Assembly: GCA_963588905.1 (NCBI GenBank)
Contig: CAVAJF010000010.1
Location: 85,463 to 149,462, forward strand
Source: Butyricicoccus_A sp963588905
GTDB lineage: Bacteria > Bacillota > Clostridia > Oscillospirales > Butyricicoccaceae
Reading direction: 5' to 3'
DNA: 64,000 nt
Part shown: piece after piece, positions 17,693 to 26,470 of the stretch
Layout of the letters: every line of letters begins with the position of its first letter
How positions within the stretch are numbered: the first letter of the stretch is position 1
Translations under genes and position numbers: made by a program
The notes under the pieces: model-generated
The model's input: the letters and a program-made list of their open reading frames with translations, nothing else
What the model was told of the DNA's origin: nothing
Database searches by the model: none

Positions 17693-17790
17693 AAAAAATC
17701 CGCCCTCCCAAGCGTAAACAATGCCCAGACGGTCGGCAAAACAGCGATTCATACTCCCATGTGGTGATCCACTTCCGTCAGTCGTATGAA
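17693..17790 (-). promoter_or_regulatory. ZTP/ZMP riboswitch (pfl motif) with terminator, leader of pflB
   Basis: On the minus strand the leader reads CGACTGACGGAAGTGGAT, CACCACATGGGAGTAT, then GCCGACCGTCTGGGCA (ending about 17722), matching the conserved halves of the pfl RNA (ZTP riboswitch): GACTG-x-CGG with GTGG/CCAC, and the 3' CCG-x-CTGGGCA pseudoknot strand. A terminator can form between CCGTCT and GGGCGG (17700-17705), followed by ATTTTTT (17693-17699). ZMP/ZTP binding is known to stabilise the aptamer and prevent termination, so pflBA should rise when 10-formyl-tetrahydrofolate is short. Confidence 0.85.
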
Positions 17791-17797
17791 CACTGTT

Positions 17798-17826
17798 ATC
17801 ATAACGGTGCCGGCGAAAAATGTCAA
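17798..17826 (-). promoter_or_regulatory. pflB promoter
   Basis: Minus-strand TTGACA (17821-17826), 17 bases, TATGAT (17798-17803). The start site falls right at the 5' end of the riboswitch. The remaining gap up to enolase (17827-17980) holds only hairpins at 17908-17939 and 17957-17984. Confidence 0.8.
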
Positions 17827-17907
17827 GACCTATTTCGAAACATTTTATAACAACACCGGAAATCTGAGCCATTTTTGTTAGTTATCGTTAATATTTTTAG
17901 GTAAGAT

Positions 17908-17984
17908 ATGCTTCGCTACTCATGCAGGCAGCGAAGCATTCTTTATCCTATATGCTATAAAAGTCTGCATGTGCTGACTTTTAT
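17908..17984 (-). terminator. Two hairpins after enolase, probable terminator region
   Basis: Stem ATAAAAGTC/GACTTTTAT (17957-17984) overlaps the eno stop codon. A second perfect 10-bp stem ATGCTTCGCT/AGCGAAGCAT (17908-17939) follows. Neither has a long T-run on the minus strand, so termination efficiency is uncertain. Confidence 0.5.
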
Positions 17985-19276
17985 CTCTTGACGTTAAAGG
18001 CACCCATTCCCGGATAGACAGCACTGGCACCGAGTTCTTCCTCAATGCGAAGCAGCTGATTATACTTTGCTACGCGCTCGGTGCGGCTCGGTGCACCGGT
18101 CTTGATCTGGCAGGTGTTCAGCGCAACAGCCAAATCGGCAATCGTCGTGTCCTCGGTCTCACCGGAACGGTGCGAGGAAATGGCGGTATAACCAGCCTTA
18201 TGCGCCATCTTGATGGCTTCCAATGTCTCAGATACCGAACCAATCTGGTTGAGCTTAATCAGAATGGAATTGCCGCAGCCATTGTCAATGCCCTTCTTGA
18301 GTCGTTCGGTATTGGTGACAAACAGGTCATCGCCGACCAGCTGCACCTTGTCGCCAAGCTCCTTGGTCAGCAGCTTCCAGCCATCCCAATCTTCTTCGTC
18401 CAGTGCGTCCTCAATAGAAATAATCGGGTATTTTTCTACCAGCTGCTTCCAATGCTCAATCAGGCCTTCCGAAGTGAACTTGGTGCCAGCCTTCGGCAGA
18501 ACATATTCGCCCTTCTTTTCTCCCTTCCACTCGGAAGAAGCGGCATCCATTGCCAGCATGAAGTCCTTGCCCGGCACATAGCCAGCCTTTTCAATTGCCT
18601 TGAGAATATACTGAATTGCCTCCTCATCGCTGGCAAGATCCGGTGCAAAACCGCCTTCATCGCCAACGGAAGTTGCCAGTCCCTCTGCCTTGAGCAGAGC
18701 AGCCAGCGCATGGAATACCTCTGCGCACATGCGCAGTGCTTCCTTGAAGCTCGGTGCGCCGACCGGCATAATCATGAATTCCTGTACATCCACGGTATTG
18801 GCTGCATGGGCACCGCCGTTGAGGATGTTCATCATCGGTACCGGCAGACGATTGCCAGAAATGCCGCCGAGAAAACGATACAGCGGAATATCCAGCGCAA
18901 TGGATGCTGCTCGTGCTGCCGCAATGGATACCGCGAGAATCGCATTGGCGCCCAGCTTGGACTTATCCTTGGTGCCATCTGCCTGAATCATTGCCGCATC
19001 TACGGCATAAATATCCGAAGCGTCCATGCCAACCAGGACGTCCTGAATCGGCCCATTGATGTTTGCAACTGCCTTGGTTACACCCTTACCCAAATATCTG
19101 CTCTTATCTCCGTCGCGCAGCTCCAGTGCTTCAAATTCGCCTGTCGATGCGCCGCTCGGTGCGGCACCTCTGCCAATTACACCGCCCGCCAGAACGACTT
19201 CTGCCTCTACCGTCGGATTGCCGCGAGAATCCATAATTTCGCGTCCAATCACCTTTTCAATCGTCAAACAGCTCAT
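17981..19276 (-). CDS. eno: Enolase
   Basis: Glycolytic dehydration of 2-phosphoglycerate to phosphoenolpyruvate. 431 residues from the ATG at 19276 (MSCLTIEKVIGREIMDSRGN), which follows AAAGGAGACACCGAG; the frame is open 23 codons further upstream but without a ribosome binding site, and a GTG directly before the ATG is also possible. Signature motifs are complete: RGNPTVEAEV at the N-terminus, GDEGGFAPDL, the Mg2+-ligating D in LAMDAASSE, SIEDALDEEDWDGW, GDDLFVTN, SHRSGETEDTTIADL with catalytic His, and IKTGAPSRTERVAKYNQLLRIEEELG. Own promoter upstream; next gene downstream is pflB, which has its own promoter. Confidence 0.98.
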   Translation of the reverse strand: MSCLTIEKVIGREIMDSRGNPTVEAEVVLAGGVIGRGAAPSGASTGEFEALELRDGDKSRYLGKGVTKAVANINGPIQDVLVGMDASDIYAVDAAMIQADGTKDKSKLGANAILAVSIAAARAASIALDIPLYRFLGGISGNRLPVPMMNILNGGAHAANTVDVQEFMIMPVGAPSFKEALRMCAEVFHALAALLKAEGLATSVGDEGGFAPDLASDEEAIQYILKAIEKAGYVPGKDFMLAMDAASSEWKGEKKGEYVLPKAGTKFTSEGLIEHWKQLVEKYPIISIEDALDEEDWDGWKLLTKELGDKVQLVGDDLFVTNTERLKKGIDNGCGNSILIKLNQIGSVSETLEAIKMAHKAGYTAISSHRSGETEDTTIADLAVALNTCQIKTGAPSRTERVAKYNQLLRIEEELGASAVYPGMGAFNVKR

Positions 19277-19350
19277 CACTCGGTGTCTCCTTTCACCATC
19301 CGTCTTTGATATATGTGTGTCATTACTATCTTTTTGCTGGAACACAAGAT

Positions 19351-19424
19351 GCCGGTATTTTCCGGCGTTTCTAATTAGCTTTCGCTAACCGTGTTCAGTA
19401 TATCAGATATTTTAGTTTTGTCAA
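19351..19424 (-). promoter_or_regulatory. eno promoter and structured 5' leader
   Basis: Minus-strand TTGACA (19419-19424), 16 bases, TATACT (19397-19402). The leader then contains two small hairpins in a row: TTAGC-GAAA-GCTAA (19375-19388, a GNRA tetraloop) and GCCGG/CCGGC (19351-19366). They may protect the transcript 5' end; no known riboswitch is recognised. Confidence 0.65.
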
Positions 19425-19443
19425 GATTGATTCGTTTTATTCT

Positions 19444-19493
19444 CGCAAAATTTTGCGCAGAAAAGCCAGCATGAATCACATGCTGGCTTTTCT
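19444..19493 (-). terminator. Terminator after the ppk-DUF4250 unit, plus palindrome
   Basis: Stem AAAAGCCAGCATG/CATGCTGGCTTTT (19461-19491) with TTTTCTG on the minus strand. It is followed by the perfect 14-base palindrome CGCAAAATTTTGCG (19444-19457). Confidence 0.75.
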
Positions 19494-19518
19494 GGTGTGT
19501 TTTATTGTCTTTTCTGCA

Positions 19519-19692
19519 TCATACAAACTGATTGCGCTGGCAATCATACGCATAGTCCATGCCGGCCAGCTTGTGTTCAATCTCATGCTGGTCAATGTCA
19601 AGATCTTGACACATCTGCTCCAACGAACCGTATTGGTCGCGCAGCTTGGTGTTGACATAGCTCAATAAAATCACTGGATCCTGTGGAATCAT
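19519..19692 (-). CDS. DUF4250 family micro-protein, 57 residues
   Basis: A short gene translated by hand: it opens M-I-P-Q-D-P-V-I-L-L-S-Y-V-N-T-K-L-R-D and ends C-Q-R-N-Q-F-V before TGA at 19519-19521. This matches DUF4250, a family of about 55-60 residues widespread in Firmicutes with the invariant opening and a D-L-D-I-D central motif; function unknown. Its ATG overlaps the ppk stop in ATGA, so it is translationally coupled to polyphosphate kinase, and the shared terminator lies just downstream. The coupling suggests, but does not prove, a functional link. Confidence 0.88.
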   Translation of the reverse strand: MIPQDPVILLSYVNTKLRDQYGSLEQMCQDLDIDQHEIEHKLAGMDYAYDCQRNQFV

Positions 19693-21806
19693 TCGTTTTC
19701 CTCCTCTTTTTCCGGCTCCTCTCGGTTAATTGCCCGATACGCTTCCTCATAGAGAGCTTCCTGCGCATCCAATCTGGTCTCGCCGAGCTTTCGGTCAATA
19801 TATTCTCGATCCTTGGTCTGGATTTTGCCCTTTGCATCGTCCGCCAGAACGGTATCAAAGATATGGCAAATCTGCTTTTTGATCTGTAAGTCATAAATCG
19901 GTGCGGCAACCTCTACACGCCGCAAGGTATTGCGCGTCATGAAGTCCGCAGACGAAATGTATACTTTTTCTTCCTCACCTACGCCGAAGCGGTAAATGCG
20001 TGAGTGCTCCAAAAACCGACCGACAACGCTGATAACCGTAATGTTCTCCGTCAACTCCGGCACACCCGGTACCAAGCAGCAAATGCCTCGAACGATTAAC
20101 TCTATCTTGACACCCGCCTGTGAAGCATCAATCAGCTTTTCAATAATATCTTTATCGGTCAGAGAATTCAGCTTCACGCCGATATAAGACGGACGGCCAT
20201 GCTTCGCCTTCTCAATTTCGTCCTCGATTAAATCGAGCACTTTATTTTGCAGGCAGTGCGGCGCAACCATCAAATGCTCTACATGCGATACCGTCTCTCC
20301 CATCAACAGCGAGCGGAACACCTTATCAACATCTGCGCCAATGTCACGATTAGCCGTCAGCAGTGACAGATCGGTATACAGCCGCGCAGTCTTTTCATTG
20401 TAGTTGCCTGTGCCAATCTGCGTGATATACTGGAAGCTGTTTTCGCGCTTCCGAACGATCTGGCACAGCTTGCAGTGCACTTTATATTTGCCGAGACCGT
20501 AAATAATATGGCAGCCTGCCTCTTCCAGTCTGCGGGACATCTCAATGTTATTTGCTTCATCAAATCGCGCGCGCAGCTCGACCATGACAATCACTTCTCG
20601 GCCATTTTCTGCCGCTTCAATCAGCGCATCAATGATTTTGCTCTGGTCTGCCACGCGGTACAGTGTCATCCGAATGCTGACCACAGAAGCATCCTCTGCC
20701 GCCTCATGCAGCATACGCAAAAACGGTTTCATACTCTCATACGGATACGAAAGCAGCACATCCTTCTTTGCGACTTGATCCAATACGCTCTCCTTCATAT
20801 TGAGTGCCGGAGAGTCGCAGGGGCTTCGCTTTTCGTAAAACAGCTCGGAACGATCACGCAGATAATGCTGCAATTGAAAGACAAAGGACAAATCCAATGG
20901 TGTGTCCAACCGAATTACATGCTTCATGCTGACACCGAGATGCTTGGTAATTGCTTTGCAAGTCTTTTTGTCAATATCGCGGCTCAATTCTACGCGAACC
21001 GGGCTCAAACGGGTGCGCTGTTTGATGAGCTGTTCCATCACGCCGCGATAGTCCAAATCTTCATCATATACTTCTATGCCATCAATATCCGCATTGCGCG
21101 TGACGCGCAGAATGGATTTTTCCTTGACGAGATATGTCGGGTACAGCTTGGAAACAAAGTGCAGGATCAACTCCTCGCACAGCATAAAGGTACCTGGACG
21201 AGAAGGAATCTCAATCAAGCGCTTAAACGCATTATTAGTGCACGGCACAATGCCAATTTTGGATTTTCCGCCCTTTGTTCCGAGCGATACCAGCGCATAC
21301 AGTTCCTTGTTATTGAGGAACGGAAATGGCTGCTGTTTGCTGAGAATCATCGGCATCAGGAACGGTGCAATGTTCTGGTCAAAATACGTTTCCAGCAAAG
21401 CGCCTTCCTTTTTAGACAACCGGTTGAAATTGATCAGATGAATGTTCTGCGGCTCCAGCTCACCCATCAGCTGTTCATAGATTTTTGCTTTCAGTGCTTC
21501 CAGTTCGCGCGTGCGCTCCAGAATTGCCTCCACCTGCTGCTTGCTGGTCATGTTGGTTTTGTTGTCACGAATTTTCTCGCCGGAACGCATCTGATCCATT
21601 AGCGTGCCGACACGCACCATAAAAAACTCATCCAGATTGGACTGATAGATCGACACGAACGACAGTCGCTCCGCCAGCGGAACATGTTCATTTTCTGCCT
21701 CACGCAAAACGCGGACATTGAACTGCAGCCACGACAATTCGCGGTTCGTATAGCAGCTCAGCCTATGTTTTTCTTCTTTTTTCCTCCGTTTGTTTTGCTT
21801 GTCCAT
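19689..21806 (-). CDS. ppk1: Polyphosphate kinase 1
   Basis: 705 residues. Reversibly makes polyphosphate from ATP. The N-terminal domain (Y-T-N-R-E-L-S-W-L-Q-F-N-x-R-V-L-R-E-A), the head domain, and the phospholipase-D-like C-terminal domains are present. The autophosphorylated histidine lies in G-L-G-K-Y-K-V-H-C-K-L, followed by T-Q-I-G-T-G-N-Y-N-E-K-T-A-R-L-Y-T-D-L-S, all diagnostic of PPK1. RBS AAGGAG before the ATG. Its last codon overlaps the start of the DUF4250 gene. Upstream is pepT on the same strand with 42 bases between, so these three may share a transcript. Confidence 0.96.
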   Translation of the reverse strand: MDKQNKRRKKEEKHRLSCYTNRELSWLQFNVRVLREAENEHVPLAERLSFVSIYQSNLDEFFMVRVGTLMDQMRSGEKIRDNKTNMTSKQQVEAILERTRELEALKAKIYEQLMGELEPQNIHLINFNRLSKKEGALLETYFDQNIAPFLMPMILSKQQPFPFLNNKELYALVSLGTKGGKSKIGIVPCTNNAFKRLIEIPSRPGTFMLCEELILHFVSKLYPTYLVKEKSILRVTRNADIDGIEVYDEDLDYRGVMEQLIKQRTRLSPVRVELSRDIDKKTCKAITKHLGVSMKHVIRLDTPLDLSFVFQLQHYLRDRSELFYEKRSPCDSPALNMKESVLDQVAKKDVLLSYPYESMKPFLRMLHEAAEDASVVSIRMTLYRVADQSKIIDALIEAAENGREVIVMVELRARFDEANNIEMSRRLEEAGCHIIYGLGKYKVHCKLCQIVRKRENSFQYITQIGTGNYNEKTARLYTDLSLLTANRDIGADVDKVFRSLLMGETVSHVEHLMVAPHCLQNKVLDLIEDEIEKAKHGRPSYIGVKLNSLTDKDIIEKLIDASQAGVKIELIVRGICCLVPGVPELTENITVISVVGRFLEHSRIYRFGVGEEEKVYISSADFMTRNTLRRVEVAAPIYDLQIKKQICHIFDTVLADDAKGKIQTKDREYIDRKLGETRLDAQEALYEEAYRAINREEPEKEEENE

Positions 21807-21848
21807 AGCTTTTTCTCCTTATTTTACTCTATTCTATCTTCCTCTATC

Positions 21849-23060
21849 TCACGCTTCTACGATGTGCAATAAAATTTCTGTCACGGTATCCATTTGCTGC
21901 GCAATCGCATGTTCATACGGTCCATGCAGCGCATATGCGCCGGTTCCGAGATTCGGGCACGGTAATCCTCGGAACGACAGCTGCGCACCGTCCGTACCGC
22001 CGCGCACCGGATGAGACACGGGCGTTAAGCCAACCGCACGGATTGCATTCCGTGCTCTTTCGACAACATCCGGATGATCTTTTAAAATCTCTGCCATGTT
22101 GCGATACTGATCGCGCAAAGTCAGCGCCGCTGTGCCTTCTCTGTATTTTGTATTGATGCTGCGCTCTATATCACGCATCAGCTGCTTGCGCTGAGCAAAT
22201 CTCTCCGCATCATGATCGCGGATGATATAGGACAGCTTTGCTTGAGAGACATCGCCGGACATATCACACAGATGGAAGAAGCCTTCGCGCCCCTCCGTCT
22301 TCGCCGGAATCTCATCGGGCGGCAGCAGACTGTTAATTTCCATAGCAACCAGAGCGGCATTGACCATTTTATTTTTTGCATCACCTGGATGCACGGAAAC
22401 ACCTGCAATGTTCCACTCCGCGGCAGCAGCATGGAATGTCTCCCATTCGACTTCATTGGGCGCACTGCCGTCCACCGTATAGGCATAGCTTGCGCCGAAC
22501 TTTTCCAGATCGAGCAGCGCGGCACCGTGCCCAATCTCCTCATCCGGTGTAAAACAAATACAGATTTTTCCGTGTGGGCGATTCTCCTGTATCAGTCGTT
22601 CACACATTGTCAAGATTTCCGCCACGCCCGCCTTGTCATCGGCGCCGAGCACTGTCGTGCCGTCTGTCGTAATGACAGTCTCTCCTATCGCCTGCTTCAA
22701 ATCCGGAAACTGTTGCGCGTCAAGCGTTCGTCCGCTGGTTCCCAGTGCAATTTCTCCACCATCATACTTGCTAATTACCTGCGGACGAATCTCCGTTCCG
22801 CCAAACTCATTGACAATATCCAAATGCGCAATGAAGCCAATCGGCGGACAGTGCTCTTTTCCTTCCGATGCCGGCAAAAAACCGTACACATATGCGTGTT
22901 CATCGACCGAGACATCCGTCAGACCAATCTCCCTCATATCGTTCGCCAAGACATTTGCCAGCGTGAATTGTTCCGGCGTTGATGGTGTCTGTGCGGCATT
23001 TTCTTCGTTGCTTCCTGTATATATTACAGCGTATTTTAACAGACGTTCACTTGCTCTCAT
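21849..23060 (-). CDS. pepT: Peptidase T (tripeptide aminopeptidase)
   Basis: 403-residue dizinc M20B peptidase that removes N-terminal residues from tripeptides. Metal-binding motifs: A-H-L-D-I (first His-Asp), L-G-A-D-D-K-A-G-V-A-E-I (bridging Asp), F-T-P-D-E-E-I-G-H-G (catalytic Glu pair), Y-T-V-D-G, and the final H in the G-P-Y-E-H region. The P-V-R-G-G-T-D-G-A-Q-L-S motif of PepT is intact. AAGGAAAAGCAT precedes the ATG. It is divergent from the BaiN-like gene. It belongs with FtsH and the M42 enzymes nearby in protein and peptide turnover. Confidence 0.94.
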   Translation of the reverse strand: MRASERLLKYAVIYTGSNEENAAQTPSTPEQFTLANVLANDMREIGLTDVSVDEHAYVYGFLPASEGKEHCPPIGFIAHLDIVNEFGGTEIRPQVISKYDGGEIALGTSGRTLDAQQFPDLKQAIGETVITTDGTTVLGADDKAGVAEILTMCERLIQENRPHGKICICFTPDEEIGHGAALLDLEKFGASYAYTVDGSAPNEVEWETFHAAAAEWNIAGVSVHPGDAKNKMVNAALVAMEINSLLPPDEIPAKTEGREGFFHLCDMSGDVSQAKLSYIIRDHDAERFAQRKQLMRDIERSINTKYREGTAALTLRDQYRNMAEILKDHPDVVERARNAIRAVGLTPVSHPVRGGTDGAQLSFRGLPCPNLGTGAYALHGPYEHAIAQQMDTVTEILLHIVEA

Positions 23061-23295
23061 ATGCTTTTCCTTATTGTATCTTCCATATAGAAAAACCGCT
23101 GATTCTGGCAGTTTTTGGATGATAGGTTTTTATTATCTGTTTCTATTTTACCGCTTTTCTGGCAGAAAATCTACAGGGTATCGTGACAAAACACAAAAAG
23201 TAACAAAAATTTCATGTTTATTCAAACTCTTTTTAGAGATTCATGCTATAATAAAGGCAATAAAAAAACGCAATGATAGAAAAGGAGGTTCATTT

Positions 23296-24543
23296 ATGAA
23301 TCGCATCCTTATTATTGGCGGCGGCGCATCCGGCATAGCCGCCGCCATTTCTGCCGCCAAAACCAATCCTTCTGCTCAAATTACCATTTTGGACGGTCTG
23401 GATCGCATTGGCAAGAAAATTCTCGCCACAGGAAACGGCAGATGCAATTTGACAAATGCGCAGATTGCACCAGGGCATTATCACACGCAAAACACCAGCC
23501 GTCTGACGGAATTGCTCGCTGATATGCCCGCAGAGCGCACGCTGGCATTTTTCCATGACTTAGGTCTTTACTGCACAGAAGAAGACGGCGGACGCATCTA
23601 CCCATACAGCCGACAGGCCTCCATGGTGCTGGATGTGCTGGAACTGGCTTTGCGGCGGCATCATATTCAGGTGCAGTACAACTGCAAGGTCAAATCTCTA
23701 TCTGTTCAAAAGAAAGTTTTTACCGCACAGACAGAATCCGGACAAATCTTTCGCGCTGACGCTGTCGTTCTGGCGGCTGGCGGACGCGCTGCCCCCAAAC
23801 AGGGCACCGATGGCACCAGCTATCCGCTTGCCCTGCAAATGGGTCATCGTTATGCACGGCTCTATCCCTGCTTGGTACCTCTTCGGTGCGGCCAGCAGCT
23901 TGCTATCCTCAAGCAGCTCAAGGGCATTCGCGTCATTTGTCGCGCGACCCTGCTGGACGGAAAACAAAAGCTGACGGAAGAATTGGGTGAAGTCCAATTG
24001 ACGGATTACGGCTTGTCCGGCATTCCGGCACTGCAATTGTCCTGCTGGATGCAGAAACCGGTGCAAGAGCAGGCATATACCGTGCGTCTTGATCTGTTTC
24101 CGGATTGGCAACACAACGAGCTGCGCACCGCGCTGCAGCAGCGCATCAAGCAGTATCCGAACGACACCCTAGAGGACAATCTGCTCGGACTCATCCATAA
24201 AAAGCTCTTGTTTGCCGCGCTGGAAACGCTGTCTCTGACACCGGTTTCTCGTCCATCCTCGTCTCTGTCGCGGCAGGACATTGATAAATTGGTCTCTCTG
24301 CTCAAGGGCTGGGATTTCCCCATTACCGGCGTACAGTCTTGGGATCACGCACAGGTTACGGGCGGCGGTGTCTTTTTAAATGAAATCGACAATCGTTTCC
24401 GCTCTCTCAGACAGTCCGGTCTGTTTCTCGCCGGTGAGATCTTAGATGTCGTCGGCGACTGCGGCGGATATAATTTACATTGGGCATGGTGCTCCGGTAT
24501 AACGGCCGGCGAAGCCGCCGCAGAATACATCATGCACGAATAA
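23296..24543 (+). CDS. BaiN/RdsA family NAD(P)/FAD-dependent oxidoreductase (HI0933-like)
   Basis: 415 residues from the ATG at 23296 directly after AAAGGAGGTTCATTT; the frame is open upstream but not coding. FAD-binding Rossmann motif G-G-G-A-S-G-x-A-A-A near residue 8 and the family signature G-x-K-I-L-A-T-G-N-G-R-C-N-L-T-N are present. The C-terminal V-T-G-G-G-V motif and G-E-I-L-D-V-x-G-D-C-G-G-Y-N-L-H-W-A-W are also intact. The family includes BaiN (bile-acid intermediate reductase) and RdsA, but most members have no proven substrate. A bile-acid role should not be assumed. It is followed 18 bases later by ftsH on the same strand. Confidence 0.88.
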   Translation: MNRILIIGGGASGIAAAISAAKTNPSAQITILDGLDRIGKKILATGNGRCNLTNAQIAPGHYHTQNTSRLTELLADMPAERTLAFFHDLGLYCTEEDGGRIYPYSRQASMVLDVLELALRRHHIQVQYNCKVKSLSVQKKVFTAQTESGQIFRADAVVLAAGGRAAPKQGTDGTSYPLALQMGHRYARLYPCLVPLRCGQQLAILKQLKGIRVICRATLLDGKQKLTEELGEVQLTDYGLSGIPALQLSCWMQKPVQEQAYTVRLDLFPDWQHNELRTALQQRIKQYPNDTLEDNLLGLIHKKLLFAALETLSLTPVSRPSSSLSRQDIDKLVSLLKGWDFPITGVQSWDHAQVTGGGVFLNEIDNRFRSLRQSGLFLAGEILDVVGDCGGYNLHWAWCSGITAGEAAAEYIMHE

Positions 24544-24561
24544 ACACTAGGAGGTTATGCC

Positions 24562-26412
24562 ATGAAAGAAGTGAAAAGTCCAAAAAAGCCTCTGATCTTT
24601 TATTATGGAATCATTTTATTGGTTGTGATTCTGTTTAATATGATCGCAGGCCCGATGCTCATGCAGCATCAAGTCAAAGACGTCGATTACGGCACATTTT
24701 TGACTATGATTGCCGACAAGGACATCGGCGAGGTAGAAATTGACAACAGCGAGATTATCTTTACAAACAAAGCCAAGGATACAACCTATAAGACCGGTAA
24801 GATGGATGATCCGCAGCTGGTGCAGCGGTTATATGATTCCGGTGCGAAATTTGAGCAGGAAATCCAGCAGACCACCTCTCCGATTCTCAGCTTTTTGCTG
24901 ACCTTCGTCCTGCCGCTCGTGATCTTTATTGCCCTTGGTCAGTACATGGGAAAAAAGCTCATGGATCAGGCTGGCGGCAAGAACTCTATGATGTTTGGCA
25001 TGGGCAAAAGCAACGCTAAAATTTATGTGCAATCGACAGAAGGCATTCATTTTGACGATGTTGCCGGAGAAGATGAGGCAAAGGAAAACTTGCAGGAAAT
25101 TGTCGATTACCTGCACAATCCAAACAAATATACAGCCATCGGCGCTTCCATGCCAAAGGGCATTTTGCTCGTTGGCCCTCCGGGAACCGGTAAAACCATG
25201 TTGGCAAAGGCCGTTGCCGGAGAATCCGGTGTTCCGTTCTTCTCGATGTCCGGCTCGGAGTTTGTTGAAATGTTTGTCGGCATGGGCGCCTCTAAAGTCC
25301 GCGATCTGTTTAAGCAGGCGAAGGAAAAAGCCCCGTGTATCGTCTTTATCGACGAGATTGATGCCATCGGCAAAAAGCGTGACGGACAAATCGGCGGCAA
25401 TGACGAGCGCGAGCAGACACTCAATCAGCTGCTGACGGAAATGGACGGCTTTGAGGGCAACAATGGTGTCATTATTCTAGCAGCTACCAACCGACCGGAA
25501 TCCCTCGATCCTGCCTTGACACGCCCCGGTCGATTTGACCGCCGTGTGCCGGTGGAACTGCCGGATCTCGCCGGACGAGAAGCCATTCTCAAGGTACATG
25601 CCAAGAAAATCAAAACCGCAGACGATGTAAACTACCACACCATCGCCCGCATGGCAGCCGGCGCATCCGGCGCAGAGCTTGCCAACATCATCAACGAAGC
25701 CGCTTTGCGCGCCGTGCGCGATAACCGTTCTGTTGTCACAGAAGCAGATTTAGAAGAAAGTATTGAAGTGGTCATTGCCGGTTATCAGAAAAAGAACACG
25801 GTGCTCTCTGACCACGAAAAGCAGGTTGTTGCCTATCATGAAATCGGCCATGCATTGGTTGCCGCTTTGCAGACGCACTCCGCACCGGTGCAGAAAATCA
25901 CGATTATCCCGCGTACCTCCGGTGCTCTCGGCTATACCATGCAGGTTGAGCAGGGAGATAAATACCTGATGTCCAAGGAAGAAATTGAAAATAAGATCGC
26001 CACGTTTACCGGCGGTCGTGCGGCAGAGGAAGTAGTTTTCCATGAAATCACGACCGGCGCTTCCAACGACATTGAGCAGGCAACCAAACTGGCTCGCGCC
26101 ATGATTACCCGCTACGGCATGAGTGACAGCTTTGATATGGTTGCAATGGAAACCGTCAATAACCAGTATCTCGGCGGCGATACCTCTCTCGCCTGCTCTG
26201 CTGATACCCAGAACGAAATCGACAAGAAGGTTGTCGAGCTGGTCAAGGCACAGCACGAAAAAGCACGGAAAATCCTCTCGGAGAATCGCAAGAAGTTGGA
26301 CGAGCTGTCTCGTTTCCTATACGAAAAAGAAACCATTACCGGTGAAGAATTCATGGAAATTCTCAACCGACCGGAACAGCCGGAAGCAATTCCCGAGAAT
26401 ACAGAAGGTTAA
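24562..26412 (+). CDS. ftsH: ATP-dependent zinc metalloprotease FtsH
   Basis: Membrane-anchored AAA+ protease for quality control of membrane and cytoplasmic proteins. Two transmembrane segments (about 12-34 and 105-127) flank an extracytoplasmic domain of about 70 residues. The AAA module has Walker A GPPGTGKT at 205-212, Walker B IVFIDEIDAI near 260 and SRH R-P-G-R-F-D-R. The zinc site is HEIGH at 426-430, where Ile replaces the usual Ala (still HExxH). 616 residues, normal length. RBS AGGAGG. It lies 18 bases after the flavoprotein gene, and a bidirectional terminator follows. Confidence 0.96.
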   Translation: MKEVKSPKKPLIFYYGIILLVVILFNMIAGPMLMQHQVKDVDYGTFLTMIADKDIGEVEIDNSEIIFTNKAKDTTYKTGKMDDPQLVQRLYDSGAKFEQEIQQTTSPILSFLLTFVLPLVIFIALGQYMGKKLMDQAGGKNSMMFGMGKSNAKIYVQSTEGIHFDDVAGEDEAKENLQEIVDYLHNPNKYTAIGASMPKGILLVGPPGTGKTMLAKAVAGESGVPFFSMSGSEFVEMFVGMGASKVRDLFKQAKEKAPCIVFIDEIDAIGKKRDGQIGGNDEREQTLNQLLTEMDGFEGNNGVIILAATNRPESLDPALTRPGRFDRRVPVELPDLAGREAILKVHAKKIKTADDVNYHTIARMAAGASGAELANIINEAALRAVRDNRSVVTEADLEESIEVVIAGYQKKNTVLSDHEKQVVAYHEIGHALVAALQTHSAPVQKITIIPRTSGALGYTMQVEQGDKYLMSKEEIENKIATFTGGRAAEEVVFHEITTGASNDIEQATKLARAMITRYGMSDSFDMVAMETVNNQYLGGDTSLACSADTQNEIDKKVVELVKAQHEKARKILSENRKKLDELSRFLYEKETITGEEFMEILNRPEQPEAIPENTEG

Positions 26413-26419
26413 TCGCACG

Positions 26420-26456
26420 AAAAAAATCCAGTCCCATTTGGGACTGGATTTTCCTG
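26420..26456. terminator. Bidirectional terminator between ftsH and the M42 genes
   Basis: Stem AAATCCAGTCCC/GGGACTGGATTT with a 4-base ATTT loop. T-rich on both strands (TTTTCC on plus, TTTTTTCG on minus), serving both convergent units. Confidence 0.85.
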
Positions 26457-26470
26457 TTTCTGTAGCTATT

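Noticed and set aside
15388..17694. A 768-codon open frame on the plus strand opposite pflB
   Set aside because: It is the antisense shadow of a clear pflB, has no domain pattern and no ribosome binding site. The same holds for the long frames opposite the hydratase (50422-52740) and the metallophosphoesterase (6756-8300).
17621..17872. A short minus-strand open frame upstream of pflB
   Set aside because: It runs through the conserved ZTP riboswitch and its promoter, which explain the sequence better.
17872..17900. Possible Rex redox-regulator site TTGTTAGTTATCGTTAAT
   Set aside because: Only one half matches the TTGTTA...TAACAA pattern, and it lies upstream of the pflB -35 box with no second half-site.
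23296..24543. Bile-acid reductase BaiN
   Set aside because: The family signature is shared by many flavoproteins and there are no bai genes in the window.
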